DNA of 64,000 nt from Ruegeria sp. HKCCSA071. GTDB taxonomy: Bacteria; Pseudomonadota; Alphaproteobacteria; Rhodobacterales; Rhodobacteraceae. Below are positions 16,735 to 25,566 of this stretch, one piece after another (the stretch's first letter is position 1; each line of letters opens with the position of its first letter). The position numbers were made by a program, and so were the translations under genes. Location: positions 1 to 64,000 of the forward strand of contig NZ_JAEDOX010000012.1 of NCBI RefSeq assembly GCF_017872555.1, written 5' to 3'. The notes beneath the pieces were generated by a model, which was not told where the DNA came from, did no database searches, and saw only the letters and a list, made by a program, of their open reading frames with translations.

Positions 16735-16767
16735 GATCAGCGCCGGTGGTTAAAACCTGCGCTGATC
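16735..16767 (+). promoter_or_regulatory. Intercistronic hairpin between soxZ and soxA
   Basis: GATCAGCGC-N15-GCGCTGATC is a perfect 9-bp stem in the 70-base soxZ-soxA gap, ending 18 bases before the soxA start. No T-run follows. It likely protects upstream mRNA or tunes the ratio of SoxYZ to SoxA. Confidence 0.55.
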
Positions 16768-16785
16768 ACCCAAGGGAGGAACGCA

Positions 16786-17631
16786 ATGAATAAAAAAGCA
16801 CTCACGGCGATCGCGGCAGTTCTGGCTTTCCCGGTTTCAGTGGCAGCTGGACCTGACGAAGACAAGCTGGTGATCAACGAAGAACTGGAAATGGTTTCGG
16901 TGACCGAGGCCCCGGCCCATGTCGAGAACTTCGATACGATCTACTCGGGGTGGCATTTCAGGACCGATGAAACGCAGGCGTTGCAGATCGACGATTTCGA
17001 CAACCCGGCTATGATCTTTGTCGACCAGGCCGCTGATCTTTATGAGGCTGTCGATGGCGCCGCTGGCAAAAGTTGCTCTTCGTGCCACGATGATGTGGAA
17101 AGCTTCAAAGGGCTGCAAGCGTCCATGCCGAAGGTCGATGCGGAAACCGGCAAGCTGGTTGTGATGGAAGATCTTATCAACAAGTGCCGTACGGAACGCA
17201 TGGAAGCAGATGCGTGGAAATGGTCTGGTGCCGATATGCAGGGCATGGTCGCGCTGATTGCCTTTCAGTCACGAGGGCTGCCCATGAATGTCGCCATTGA
17301 CGGCGATGCTGCTCCATATTGGGAGCAGGGCAAGGAAATGTACTACACCCGATATGGTCAGCTGGAGTTGAGCTGCGCCAACTGTCACGAAGACAATTGG
17401 GGCAACATGATCCGGGCCGACCATCTGAGCCAGGGGATGATCAACGGTTTCCCGACTTATCGTCTGAAGCAGGCCAAGCTGATCTCGCGTCACAACCGCT
17501 TCCGCGGCTGTATTCGTGATACACGCGCTGAAACCTTTGCCGAAGGTTCCGACGAATTCCGGGCACTGGAGCTTTATGTAGCGTCGCGCGGCAACGGCCT
17601 TTCGGTCGAAACGCCGGCCGTGCGTCAGTAA
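16786..17631 (+). CDS. soxA: SoxA, dihaem cytochrome c subunit of SoxAX
   Basis: A 281-residue exported cytochrome (signal peptide about 1-21). There are two haem motifs, Cys97-Ser-Ser-Cys100-His101 and Cys197-Ala-Asn-Cys200-His201, so this is the dihaem form. Cys134 (INKCRTERM) is the likely thiolate ligand of the first haem. Cys242 in FRGCIRDTRAE is the conserved active-site cysteine that becomes a persulfide. Together with SoxX it attaches thiosulfate to SoxY. ATG 16786 follows GGGAGGA. A terminator with a T-run comes six bases after the stop codon. Confidence 0.95.
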   Translation: MNKKALTAIAAVLAFPVSVAAGPDEDKLVINEELEMVSVTEAPAHVENFDTIYSGWHFRTDETQALQIDDFDNPAMIFVDQAADLYEAVDGAAGKSCSSCHDDVESFKGLQASMPKVDAETGKLVVMEDLINKCRTERMEADAWKWSGADMQGMVALIAFQSRGLPMNVAIDGDAAPYWEQGKEMYYTRYGQLELSCANCHEDNWGNMIRADHLSQGMINGFPTYRLKQAKLISRHNRFRGCIRDTRAETFAEGSDEFRALELYVASRGNGLSVETPAVRQ

Positions 17632-17636
17632 CAAAG

Positions 17637-17669
17637 AACCCGCGCCAGGATTTCCGGGCGCGGGTTTTT
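17637..17669 (+). terminator. Intrinsic terminator between soxA and soxB
   Basis: AACCCGCGCC-N10-GGCGCGGGTT followed by TTT gives a 10-bp GC-rich stem ending in a five-base T-run, six bases after the soxA stop. It would separate a soxXYZA transcript from a soxB-led one. Confidence 0.8.
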
Positions 17670-17681
17670 CATTTCTGCCAC

Positions 17682-17704
17682 ATTCACACATTTATATGTG
17701 AAAT
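17682..17704. promoter_or_regulatory. Probable SoxR operator upstream of soxB
   Basis: TTCACA-N8-TGTGAA (17683-17702) with an inner CACAT-N4-ATGTG dyad, 15 bases upstream of soxB. Its first 11 bases, ATTCACACATT, are identical to the sequence inside the soxS-soxV operator. Placed between a terminator and soxB, it suggests that soxB has its own SoxR-controlled promoter. Confidence 0.6.
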
Positions 17705-17718
17705 AAGAAAGCCAACAG

Positions 17719-19416
17719 ATGATATCGCGACGTGATTTTCTACAGGTCTCCATGGCGGCCTCAGCGCTGTACGGGGCATCCGGTTTCGGGAACTGGGCAA
17801 GGCTGGCGGCCCAGCAAAGCCTGACCCAGGACCAGTTGCTGGAATTTGAGACCTTCGGAAATATCAGCCTGATTCATATCACGGATATCCACGCGCAGCT
17901 CAAACCGATTTACTTCCGCGAGCCCGAGGTCAACCTGGGCATCGGAGACGCGCGCGGGCAAATGCCGCATGTGACGGGGGCCGCATTTCGCAAGGCTTAC
18001 GGGATCGAAGATGGCAGCCCGTCCGCCTATGCGCTGACTTACAATGACTTTGCTGCATTGGCGAAGACCTATGGCCGCGTCGGAGGGCTTGACCGGGTCT
18101 CGACCGTTATCAACGCCATCCGTGCCGACCGGCCAGATGCGTTGTTGCTGGATGGGGGCGACACCTGGCATGGCTCGTATACCTGCTATCAGACAGCGGG
18201 TCAGGACATGGTCAACGTGATGAATGCACTCAAGCCCGATGCGATGACATTCCATTGGGAGTTCACGTTGGGCAGCGAGCGGGTCAACGAGATCGTTGAG
18301 GGTATGCCTTTTGCGGCGCTGGGTCAGAATATCTTTGACGCGGAATGGGATGAACCTGCGGAGCTTTTCAAGCCCTACAAGTTCTTCGAACGCGGCGGGG
18401 CCAAGGTTGCCGTCATCGGACAGGCTTTCCCCTATATGCCAATTGCCAACCCCAGTTGGATGTTCCCGGAGTACTCGTTCGGGATCCGGGATGAGAACAT
18501 GCAGGCCATGGTGGACGAGGTGCGCGACGCAGGTGCCGATGTGGTCGTCGTCCTCAGCCATAACGGCTTTGACGTGGACAAAAAAATGGCGAGCCGTGTT
18601 CAAGGGATTGACGTAATCCTGAGCGGTCACACCCATGACGCTTTGCCTGAACCGGTTCTGGTCGAAAAGACGCATATTATCGCGTCCGGCTCGAATGGCA
18701 AATTCGTCAGCCGCGTTGATCTGGACGTGCGGGATGGCCAGATGATGGGGCTGAAGCACAAGCTGATCCCGATCTTTTCAGACGTCATCGCACCTGATCC
18801 GGCACTCACGGCCCTGATCAACGAACAGCGTGCACCATATGATGCGGCACTAAGCGAAGTGATCGGCAAGACGGACTCGCTGCTTTATCGGCGCGGAAAC
18901 TTCAATGGCACGTGGGACGATCTGATCTGCGATGCACTGATCAGCGAGCGCGAGGCAGACATTGCCATGTCGCCGGGTGTGCGCTGGGGTCCGTCGATCC
19001 TGCCCGGTCAGGAGATCACGCGTGAGGATATCTGGAACGTCACTTCGATGTCCTATCCGAATGCGTATCGTACGGAAATGACGGGTGAATTCATTCACGT
19101 GATCCTCGAGGATGTTGGCGACAACCTGTTCAACCCCGATCCCTATTACCAGCAGGGTGGCGACATGGTGCGTGTCGGCGGCCTTGGGTACCGTATCGAT
19201 GTTACCAAACCGCAAGGGCAGCGGATCAGCGACATGACCCTGCTCAAGACGGGTGAGGCGATTGATCCGGAGAAATCCTATGTTGTGGCCGGTTGGGCCA
19301 GCGTCAACGAGGGCACCGAAGGCCCGCCCATCTGGGATGTCGTCGAAAACCACATTCGTAATCAGGGCACCGTCACCGTCGAGCCGAATACATCGGTCGA
19401 GGTGATCGGAGCCTGA
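17719..19416 (+). CDS. soxB: SoxB, thiosulfohydrolase
   Basis: A 565-residue periplasmic dimanganese hydrolase of the 5'-nucleotidase/metallophosphatase superfamily. The N-terminus MISRRDFLQVSMAASALYGA is a Tat signal. Metal-binding motifs are visible in order: IHITDIHAQL (Asp56, His58), LLLDGGDTWHGS, MTFHWEFTLG (the SoxB variant of NHEF), VVVLSHNGFD and LSGHTHD. The C-terminal nucleotidase-like domain contains DDLICDALISEREADIAMSPGVRWG. SoxB releases sulfate from the S-sulfo group on SoxY. It starts 15 bases after a putative SoxR operator and is the first gene of soxBCDEF. Confidence 0.96.
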   Translation: MISRRDFLQVSMAASALYGASGFGNWARLAAQQSLTQDQLLEFETFGNISLIHITDIHAQLKPIYFREPEVNLGIGDARGQMPHVTGAAFRKAYGIEDGSPSAYALTYNDFAALAKTYGRVGGLDRVSTVINAIRADRPDALLLDGGDTWHGSYTCYQTAGQDMVNVMNALKPDAMTFHWEFTLGSERVNEIVEGMPFAALGQNIFDAEWDEPAELFKPYKFFERGGAKVAVIGQAFPYMPIANPSWMFPEYSFGIRDENMQAMVDEVRDAGADVVVVLSHNGFDVDKKMASRVQGIDVILSGHTHDALPEPVLVEKTHIIASGSNGKFVSRVDLDVRDGQMMGLKHKLIPIFSDVIAPDPALTALINEQRAPYDAALSEVIGKTDSLLYRRGNFNGTWDDLICDALISEREADIAMSPGVRWGPSILPGQEITREDIWNVTSMSYPNAYRTEMTGEFIHVILEDVGDNLFNPDPYYQQGGDMVRVGGLGYRIDVTKPQGQRISDMTLLKTGEAIDPEKSYVVAGWASVNEGTEGPPIWDVVENHIRNQGTVTVEPNTSVEVIGA

Positions 19417-19481
19417 CAGCGCGAACCGAATGTCAAACATTGAATACAAGATTTGCTGATCGAATGACGGAGGCAAACAAA

Positions 19482-20753
19482 ATGAGCGAGAATCCAAGGG
19501 CAAAAGCCCCATCGCGTCGCCAGTTTCTAAGCGGTGCTGCCGCGGTTGGCGTAGGTGCGGTCGGTGCCTCAGCGGCGCGCGCCGCAGGCCCTGACCCGCT
19601 GATCACTCAGGTTCAGGAATGGGCACAGGCAACGGGCGAAGGTGTAGATGCAACCCCCTACGGCCTGCCAATCCAATTCGAGAGTGATGTCGTACGGCGC
19701 AACGTCGAGTGGTTGACCGCAGACACAATCAGTTCGATCAATTTCACGCCGATCCACGCGCTGGACGGCACGATCACCCCGCAGGGATGCGCATTCGAGC
19801 GGCACCATTCGGGTGCGATCGAACTGAGCAAGGCGGACTACCGTCTGATGATCAACGGTCTGGTCGAAACTCCGCTGATTTTCACATATGAAGATCTGGA
19901 ACGTTTCCCGCGCGAGAACCGTATCTATTTCTGCGAATGCGCTGCCAATACGGGTATGGAATGGGCCGGTGCGCAGCTCAACGGCGCGCAGTTCACGCAC
20001 GGAATGATCCACAACATGGAATATTCCGGTGTTCCGCTGCGCACTCTGCTGGAAGAGGCCGGGGTAAAGCCCGAAGGCAAATGGGTTTACGTAGAAGGCG
20101 CCGATGCTTCCTCGAATGGTCGCTCGATCCCACTGGAAAAGGCAATGGATGACGTACTTGTTGCGTTCAAGGCCAATGGTGAGGCTTTGCGCAAGGAGCA
20201 CGGATATCCCGTTCGTCTTGTCGTTCCCGGCTGGGAAGGCAACATGTGGGTCAAGTGGTTGCGCCGGGTCGAGGTCACCGAGATGGCTATCGAAAGCCGC
20301 GAAGAGACATCCAAGTATACGGATACTCTCGAAGACGGAACATCACGCAAGTGGACATGGGTCATGGACGCCAAATCGGTCGTCACATCGCCCAGCCCGC
20401 AAGCGCCGATAACCCATGGCCCCGGGCCGTTGGTGATCACCGGGTTGGCCTGGTCCGGGCGGGGCTCGATTACCGGCGTCGACGTGTCGGTGGATGGTGG
20501 CAAGAACTGGGTTCCGGCCCGTCTGGCGGCGCCCGGAACAGACAAGGCGCTGACCCGGTTTTATCTGGACCATAACTGGGACGGTTCAGAGATGCTGTTG
20601 CAGGCCCGCGCCAAGGATTCGACCGGTTACGTCCAACCCAGCAAAGCTCAGCTGCGGGATGTGCGAGGCGAGAACTCGATCTACCACAACAATTGTATCC
20701 AGACCTGGTGGATCAAGGAAAATGGAGAGGCGGAAAATGTCGAAGTATCGTAA
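19482..20753 (+). CDS. soxC: SoxC, molybdenum subunit of sulfane dehydrogenase
   Basis: A 423-residue sulfite-oxidase-family molybdoenzyme. The Tat signal (SRRQFLSGAAAVGVGAVGAS) ends near residue 35. Molybdopterin-domain landmarks include IYFCECAANTGMEWAGAQ, EYSGVPLRTLLEEAG, SSNGRSIPLEKAMDD and VPGWEGNMWVKWLRRVEV. A C-terminal dimerisation domain (residues about 300-420) follows. With SoxD it oxidises the sulfane sulfur on SoxY by six electrons. Start ATG 19482 follows ACGGAGGC. Its end overlaps soxD by 17 bases. Confidence 0.95.
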   Translation: MSENPRAKAPSRRQFLSGAAAVGVGAVGASAARAAGPDPLITQVQEWAQATGEGVDATPYGLPIQFESDVVRRNVEWLTADTISSINFTPIHALDGTITPQGCAFERHHSGAIELSKADYRLMINGLVETPLIFTYEDLERFPRENRIYFCECAANTGMEWAGAQLNGAQFTHGMIHNMEYSGVPLRTLLEEAGVKPEGKWVYVEGADASSNGRSIPLEKAMDDVLVAFKANGEALRKEHGYPVRLVVPGWEGNMWVKWLRRVEVTEMAIESREETSKYTDTLEDGTSRKWTWVMDAKSVVTSPSPQAPITHGPGPLVITGLAWSGRGSITGVDVSVDGGKNWVPARLAAPGTDKALTRFYLDHNWDGSEMLLQARAKDSTGYVQPSKAQLRDVRGENSIYHNNCIQTWWIKENGEAENVEVS

Positions 20754-21777
20754 GCTATTGGCCGCCTCGGCCCTTGGGTTGTGCGTAGCGGTTCCGGCCC
20801 ATGCAGACAAGCTAGGGCTTGGGCGCCCTGCGTTGCCCGAAGAAATCGCGGCATGGAACCACGACATTGCACCTGACGGAACCGGATTGCCCGAAGGTTC
20901 CGGCGACGTGTTCACCGGCGAAGAGGTCTTTGCCGAACGGTGCGCGATCTGTCATGGCGATTTTGCTGAAGGTGTGGACAACTGGCCGAAACTGGCGGGC
21001 GGCGAGGGCACGCTTGCAGATAAGGACCCGCTGAAAACAGTGGGCTCCTACTGGCCGCACCTTTCGACGGTATGGGACTATGTGAACCGTTCGATGCCGT
21101 TTGGAGACGCACAATCGCTGGAGCCTGACGACGTTTACGCGATTGTCGCCTATATCCTGTATTCCAATGACATCGTTGATGATGAGTTCACGCTGTCACA
21201 CGAAAATTTCCTTGAAGTGGAAATGCCGAATGCCGGGGGTTTCATCGTGGATGACCGCGAAACAGCCGAGGCGCATTTCTGGACGGATGAGCCATGCATG
21301 ACGGATTGCAAAGAAGGTGTGGAAATCACCATGCGCGCCGCCGTTCTGGATGTAACACCTGACGAAGCCGGGGCTGACAGCGCGGAGCCGGCATCTGTTT
21401 CAGAGGAAGCATCCGTCGAGGTCGAAGAAACCGCTGAAGACACAGCGGCACTTGATCCCGAAATGATCGAAAATGGCGAAAAAGTTTTCAAGAAGTGCAA
21501 GTCATGCCATCAGGTCGGCGAAGGGGCCAAGCATCGCACGGGTCCGGCATTGAACGGCGTTGTCGGCGCCAATGCGGCCGCCGTCGAAGGCTTTAAGTAC
21601 TCCAAGGCCATGAAAGCTGCCGCCGAGGATGGCTTGATCTGGACGGATGAAGAGATGGCCGCGTTTCTGGCTAAGCCTAAAGCCTACATGAAGGGGACAC
21701 GTATGTCCTTTGCCGGGCTCAAGAAACAGGATGATATCGACGCGGTCATCGTTTACCTGAAATCTTTCGGCAGCTGA
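20737..21777 (+). CDS. soxD: SoxD, dihaem cytochrome c subunit of sulfane dehydrogenase
   Basis: A 346-residue exported cytochrome (signal peptide about 1-23) with two separate haem domains. The SoxD-specific N-terminal domain has Cys69-Ala-Ile-Cys72-His73. The C-terminal class I cytochrome domain has Cys254-Lys-Ser-Cys257-His258 and GTRMSFAGLKK providing the Met ligand. An acidic linker (about 208-240, rich in E, A and S) joins them. It takes electrons from the SoxC molybdenum centre. The start lies inside soxC, so translation is coupled. The stop is two bases before soxE. Confidence 0.94.
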   Translation: MSKYRKLLAASALGLCVAVPAHADKLGLGRPALPEEIAAWNHDIAPDGTGLPEGSGDVFTGEEVFAERCAICHGDFAEGVDNWPKLAGGEGTLADKDPLKTVGSYWPHLSTVWDYVNRSMPFGDAQSLEPDDVYAIVAYILYSNDIVDDEFTLSHENFLEVEMPNAGGFIVDDRETAEAHFWTDEPCMTDCKEGVEITMRAAVLDVTPDEAGADSAEPASVSEEASVEVEETAEDTAALDPEMIENGEKVFKKCKSCHQVGEGAKHRTGPALNGVVGANAAAVEGFKYSKAMKAAAEDGLIWTDEEMAAFLAKPKAYMKGTRMSFAGLKKQDDIDAVIVYLKSFGS

Positions 21778-21779
21778 TC

Positions 21780-22487
21780 ATGCGGTGGCGGGGGGCAACA
21801 GGTGTCATATTTGCTGCGAGTATTCTGGCAACAGCTGCTGCCGCGACCGAGGATTTGGGCGATGCAGCAGCTGGCAAGCTTGTGTTTGCCCAGTGCGAAG
21901 GATGTCATCAGGTCGGCGCGGGCGCTGAAAACAGGATCGGTCCGCACCTGAATGGTGTATTTGGCCGCCGGGCTGCCGGGCTTGAGGAGTTCAACTATTC
22001 CAAAAGCCTGATCCGTGCGGGTACTTCGGGGCTGGAATGGCACGCCGATACATTGTCGGCTTACATTGAAAACCCCCGCGCCTTCGCATCCGGCACCAGA
22101 ATGAGCTTTCGCGGGCTCGAGAACGCGGAAGACCGGGCCAATGTAATTGCCTACTTGCGTGTGTTTTCCGACAACCCGCAAGACATCCCCGAAGCCGACC
22201 CAACCGCAAAGGGAACGGACCATTCCGTCAATCCCGAAATCCTCGCGATACAAGGTGATCCCGAATATGGCGAATACCTGAGCAGCGAATGCACGACGTG
22301 CCACCAGATAGAGGGTGGCGATGATGGGATTCCTTCGATCGTTTACTGGCCCGACCAGGATTTTGTTGTCGCCATGCACGCCTACAAGGACAAGCAGCGG
22401 CCCCATCCCGTCATGCAAATGATCGCGGGCCGCCTGAGCAACGATGAGATCGCGGCACTGGCCGCTTACTTCAACAATCCACAGTGA
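21780..22487 (+). CDS. soxE: SoxE, dihaem cytochrome c
   Basis: A 235-residue periplasmic dihaem cytochrome (signal peptide about 1-22). Haem sites are Cys39-Glu-Gly-Cys42-His43 and Cys171-Thr-Thr-Cys174-His175. The first domain resembles cytochrome c550 (GTRMSFRGLENAEDRANVIAYL). The second is the short c-type domain typical of SoxE. It is the expected electron acceptor of the SoxF flavoprotein encoded next, forming a flavocytochrome c sulfide dehydrogenase. It starts two bases after the soxD stop. Confidence 0.9.
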   Translation: MRWRGATGVIFAASILATAAAATEDLGDAAAGKLVFAQCEGCHQVGAGAENRIGPHLNGVFGRRAAGLEEFNYSKSLIRAGTSGLEWHADTLSAYIENPRAFASGTRMSFRGLENAEDRANVIAYLRVFSDNPQDIPEADPTAKGTDHSVNPEILAIQGDPEYGEYLSSECTTCHQIEGGDDGIPSIVYWPDQDFVVAMHAYKDKQRPHPVMQMIAGRLSNDEIAALAAYFNNPQ

Positions 22488-22511
22488 CAATGCCTAAGGG
22501 GAGGAAACGCG

Positions 22512-23774
22512 ATGACACTCAACAGACGGACATTTCTGGGAACCGCAGGGGTACTTGCCGCCGGGCTGTCGGCCCCGATGGTGCTGGCGCAGGGCAAGCC
22601 CCGTGTCGTGGTGGTCGGGGGCGGGGCAGGCGGCGCAACCGCGGCCCGCTATATCGCCAAAGACAGCAAGGGTGAGATTGAAGTCACCCTGATCGAGCCG
22701 TCCAGAACATATTACACCTGTTTTTTCTCGAACCTGTATCTGGGCGGGTTTCAAGAGCTTTCGGACATTGCGCACAGCTATGGCACGCTTGCTGCAAAAT
22801 ACGGTATCAACGTTGTTCACGATTGGGCCGTGGGCGTCGACCGCGACTCCAAAACTGTCTCATTGGCAGGTGGCGGATCCATTCCTTATGACAAATTGAT
22901 CCTGAGCCCGGGTATCGACTTTGTCGACGGCGCGGTCGAGGGGTGGGATGTAATTGCACAGAACAAGATGCCGCATGCGTATAAGGCGGGCTCTCAAACC
23001 GAGCTGTTGAAGGCGCAGGTTCTGGCGATGCCCGAAGGCGGAACCTTTGCGATGGTCGCACCGCCGAACCCGTTCCGTTGCCCGCCCGGACCTTATGAGC
23101 GGGTTTCGATGGTTGCGCATGTGCTGAAGGCGAACAATCCGACAGCGAAAATCATCATTGCTGATCCGAAAGCCAAATTCTCCAAGATGTCTTTGTTCCA
23201 GGAGGGGTGGGCCGACCACTACGAAGGCATGATCGACTGGATCGGAGAGGATTTCGGCGGCGGCAATGTCTCGGTCAATCCGGATGCCATGACAGTGACC
23301 ATCGACGGTGAAGAAACCAAGGTCGACGTCTGCAACGTGATCCCGGCCATGAAAGCCGGGCGTATTGCGGAAATGGCCGGTGTAACCGATGGCAACTGGG
23401 CACCGGTGAACGCGGCGGACATGTCATCGAAAGCTGACCCTGACATCTATGTTCTTGGTGATGCCAGCCAGCAAGGCGACATGCCGAAATCCGGTTTTTC
23501 GGCCAACAGCCAGGCGAAAGTCTGTGCCAATGCCGTTCGCGGCGCATTGACCGGATCAAAGATCTTCCCGGCCAAGTTCTCGAACACGTGCTGGTCGCTC
23601 ATTGATACGGATGACGGGGTCAAGGTCGGTGCGACTTATGAGGCGACGCCTGAAAAGATTGCCAAGGTGGATGGCTTTATCAGCCAGACCGGCGAAGATT
23701 CCGACCTGAGAAAAGCAACCTACCAAGAGTCGCTGGGTTGGTATGCTGGTATCACATCGGACATGTTCGGCTAA
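22512..23774 (+). CDS. soxF: SoxF, flavoprotein subunit of flavocytochrome c sulfide dehydrogenase
   Basis: A 420-residue FccB/SoxF protein. The Tat signal (LNRRTFLGTAGVLAAGLSAP) precedes the FAD-binding RVVVVGGGAGGATAARYI. Cys70 in RTYYTCFFSN matches the residue that binds FAD covalently in FccB. Cys190 (PFRCPPGPYERVSM) and Cys360 (SNTCWSLID) correspond to the redox disulfide. Together with SoxE it oxidises sulfide or reactivates oxidised SoxYZ. ATG 22512 follows GGGGAGGAAACGCG. A hairpin follows the gene. Confidence 0.93.
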   Translation: MTLNRRTFLGTAGVLAAGLSAPMVLAQGKPRVVVVGGGAGGATAARYIAKDSKGEIEVTLIEPSRTYYTCFFSNLYLGGFQELSDIAHSYGTLAAKYGINVVHDWAVGVDRDSKTVSLAGGGSIPYDKLILSPGIDFVDGAVEGWDVIAQNKMPHAYKAGSQTELLKAQVLAMPEGGTFAMVAPPNPFRCPPGPYERVSMVAHVLKANNPTAKIIIADPKAKFSKMSLFQEGWADHYEGMIDWIGEDFGGGNVSVNPDAMTVTIDGEETKVDVCNVIPAMKAGRIAEMAGVTDGNWAPVNAADMSSKADPDIYVLGDASQQGDMPKSGFSANSQAKVCANAVRGALTGSKIFPAKFSNTCWSLIDTDDGVKVGATYEATPEKIAKVDGFISQTGEDSDLRKATYQESLGWYAGITSDMFG

Positions 23775-23782
23775 AAAACGCT

Positions 23783-23808
23783 AAGGCTTTGACACCGGTC
23801 AAAGCCTT
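23783..23808 (+). promoter_or_regulatory. Hairpin after soxF
   Basis: AAGGCTTTGAC-ACCG-GTCAAAGCCTT is a perfect 11-bp stem-loop starting eight bases past the soxF stop. No T-run follows, so it is either a leaky terminator or an mRNA-protecting element before the DUF302 gene. Confidence 0.6.
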
Positions 23809-23854
23809 GGTGATTAAATCCGAAGAAATGTGGTTCAGTAGGAGGAACATCATC

Positions 23855-24289
23855 ATGAAACACTTTATCGCATCAGCCGCATTTTCAGTTGTATTGGCAA
23901 ACTTGGCTTTTGCTGAGGAAGTCATTGCGGTTCCCTTTGACGGTAGCTTTGATGATGCAACCTTTGCCGTTGAATCAGCAATTGTTGGGCAGGGGCTGGT
24001 TATCGATTATGTGAGCCATGTTGGCGACATGCTGAACCGGACGGGGGCGGATGTCGGCAGCGACAAGCAGATTTTCACAGCCGCTGAAATATTTATCTTC
24101 TGTTCCGCAAAGCTCTCGCGCGAGATGATGGAGGCCGACCCGATGAATATCGGCTATTGCCCCTACGGGATCTTTGTGGCCGAGGACGAAGGCGGTGTCA
24201 AAGTGGGTTACCGAAGCTATCCTGACGGACCGATGGAGAAAGTCGAAGCCCTGTTGGCCGGTATCGTCGAAGAAGCCGTTGGAAACTGA
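23855..24289 (+). CDS. Periplasmic DUF302-family protein linked to sox genes
   Basis: A 144-residue protein with a clear signal peptide ([20 protein letters not shown]). The mature part fits the DUF302 (TT1751-like) fold: repeated short strands and a helix, with [30 protein letters not shown] and a conserved-looking tail [26 protein letters not shown]. Two cysteines (IFIFCSAKL and IGYCPYGI) remain in the mature protein and could form a disulfide or take part in sulfur handling. The start is ATG 23855 after GTAGGAGG. The ATG of the ALA synthase gene follows one base after its stop codon, so the two are translationally coupled. The function is not known. Confidence 0.75.
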   Translation: MKHFIASAAFSVVLANLAFAEEVIAVPFDGSFDDATFAVESAIVGQGLVIDYVSHVGDMLNRTGADVGSDKQIFTAAEIFIFCSAKLSREMMEADPMNIGYCPYGIFVAEDEGGVKVGYRSYPDGPMEKVEALLAGIVEEAVGN

Positions 24290-24290
24290 A

Positions 24291-25514
24291 ATGAACTACC
24301 AAGAGTATTTTCGTGACCAGTTGAGGCAATTGCAGGACGAAGGAAACTACCGGGTCTTCGCTGAGCTTGAGCGCCATTGCGGCGCCTTTCCAACTGCACA
24401 CAACCATGCAGAAAACGGACCTGAGAAAGTTACCGTCTGGTGCTCGAACGATTATCTGGGAATGGGTCAGCATCCAAAGGTTCTGGCAGCCATGCACCGG
24501 GCGATTGATGGCTGTGGCGCAGGGGCTGGCGGGACCCGGAATATTTCGGGGACCACCCATGAACATGTTCTGCTTGAGCACGAGCTTGCAGATCTGCATG
24601 GCAAGGAAGCAGCGCTGCTTTTTACGTCCGGGTATGTTTCAAATTGGGCTGCATTGGGAACTCTGGCCTCGCGAATTCCCGGTATCACGGTTCTGTCCGA
24701 CGAATTGAACCACGCGTCGATGATTGAGGGTATCCGCCACAGTCGTTGCGCAAAGCGGGTCTGGAAGCATAACGATTTGAAGGACCTTGAACGACATCTC
24801 ATGGACCTGCCGTTCAACGCGCCAAAACTGATCGCGTTTGAAAGTGTGTATTCGATGGATGGCGATATCGCTCCCATCAAGGAAATCTGCGATCTGGCGG
24901 ATCGGTACGGCGCGATGACCTATCTGGACGAGGTTCATGCAGTAGGGCTTTACGGCCCGCGCGGTGGCGGCATTGCCGAACGCGAAGGGTTGATGGATCG
25001 CCTGACAGTCATCGAAGGCACGTTGGGCAAAGCGTTCGGCGTGGTTGGTGGATACATCGCGGCGTCAAAGGAACTTGTCGACTTTGTTCGTTCCTTTGCC
25101 AGCGGGTTTATCTTTACCACCGCGTTGCCCCCGGCCGTCGCCGCCGGCGCCGCAGCATCCGTTCGGCACCTCAAGCAAAGCAATGCGGAACGGTGTCTGC
25201 ATCAGCAACGCGTAAGCGAGGTTCGAGGCAGGCTGGACGCTTTAGGCATTCCGCACACGCCCAACCCAAGCCATATTATTCCGGTCATGGTCGGTGACCC
25301 GGTCAAGTGCCGCTTCATCTCGGATGTTCTGATGCGCGACTATGGAATTTATATCCAGCCGATAAACTATCCCACTGTTCCGAAAGGCACCGAACGTCTT
25401 CGGATCACACCGTCGCCTGTACATTCGTCAGAAGATGTGACCCGGTTGGTCGAGGCATTGGGTGCGTTGTGGACACAGTGTCAGCTTGCGCGCAAGCCAA
25501 TGGCTGCACAGTGA
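24291..25514 (+). CDS. hemA: 5-aminolevulinate synthase
   Basis: A 407-residue PLP enzyme that condenses glycine and succinyl-CoA to 5-aminolevulinate, the first step of haem synthesis in Alphaproteobacteria. Full length with all landmarks: [64 protein letters not shown], the cofactor Lys247 in [14 protein letters not shown], and the C-terminal [11 protein letters not shown]. It directly follows the DUF302 gene, inside the sox island. A housekeeping hemA is normally chromosomal, so this is probably a second, sox-linked copy that raises haem supply for the many c-type cytochromes. That role is inferred from position. Confidence 0.93.
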   Translation: MNYQEYFRDQLRQLQDEGNYRVFAELERHCGAFPTAHNHAENGPEKVTVWCSNDYLGMGQHPKVLAAMHRAIDGCGAGAGGTRNISGTTHEHVLLEHELADLHGKEAALLFTSGYVSNWAALGTLASRIPGITVLSDELNHASMIEGIRHSRCAKRVWKHNDLKDLERHLMDLPFNAPKLIAFESVYSMDGDIAPIKEICDLADRYGAMTYLDEVHAVGLYGPRGGGIAEREGLMDRLTVIEGTLGKAFGVVGGYIAASKELVDFVRSFASGFIFTTALPPAVAAGAAASVRHLKQSNAERCLHQQRVSEVRGRLDALGIPHTPNPSHIIPVMVGDPVKCRFISDVLMRDYGIYIQPINYPTVPKGTERLRITPSPVHSSEDVTRLVEALGALWTQCQLARKPMAAQ

Positions 25515-25566
25515 GAACTTGACGAAAGGCAAAGACGGGCACGTAAAAAGGTGAGAGTTTTTGTCT

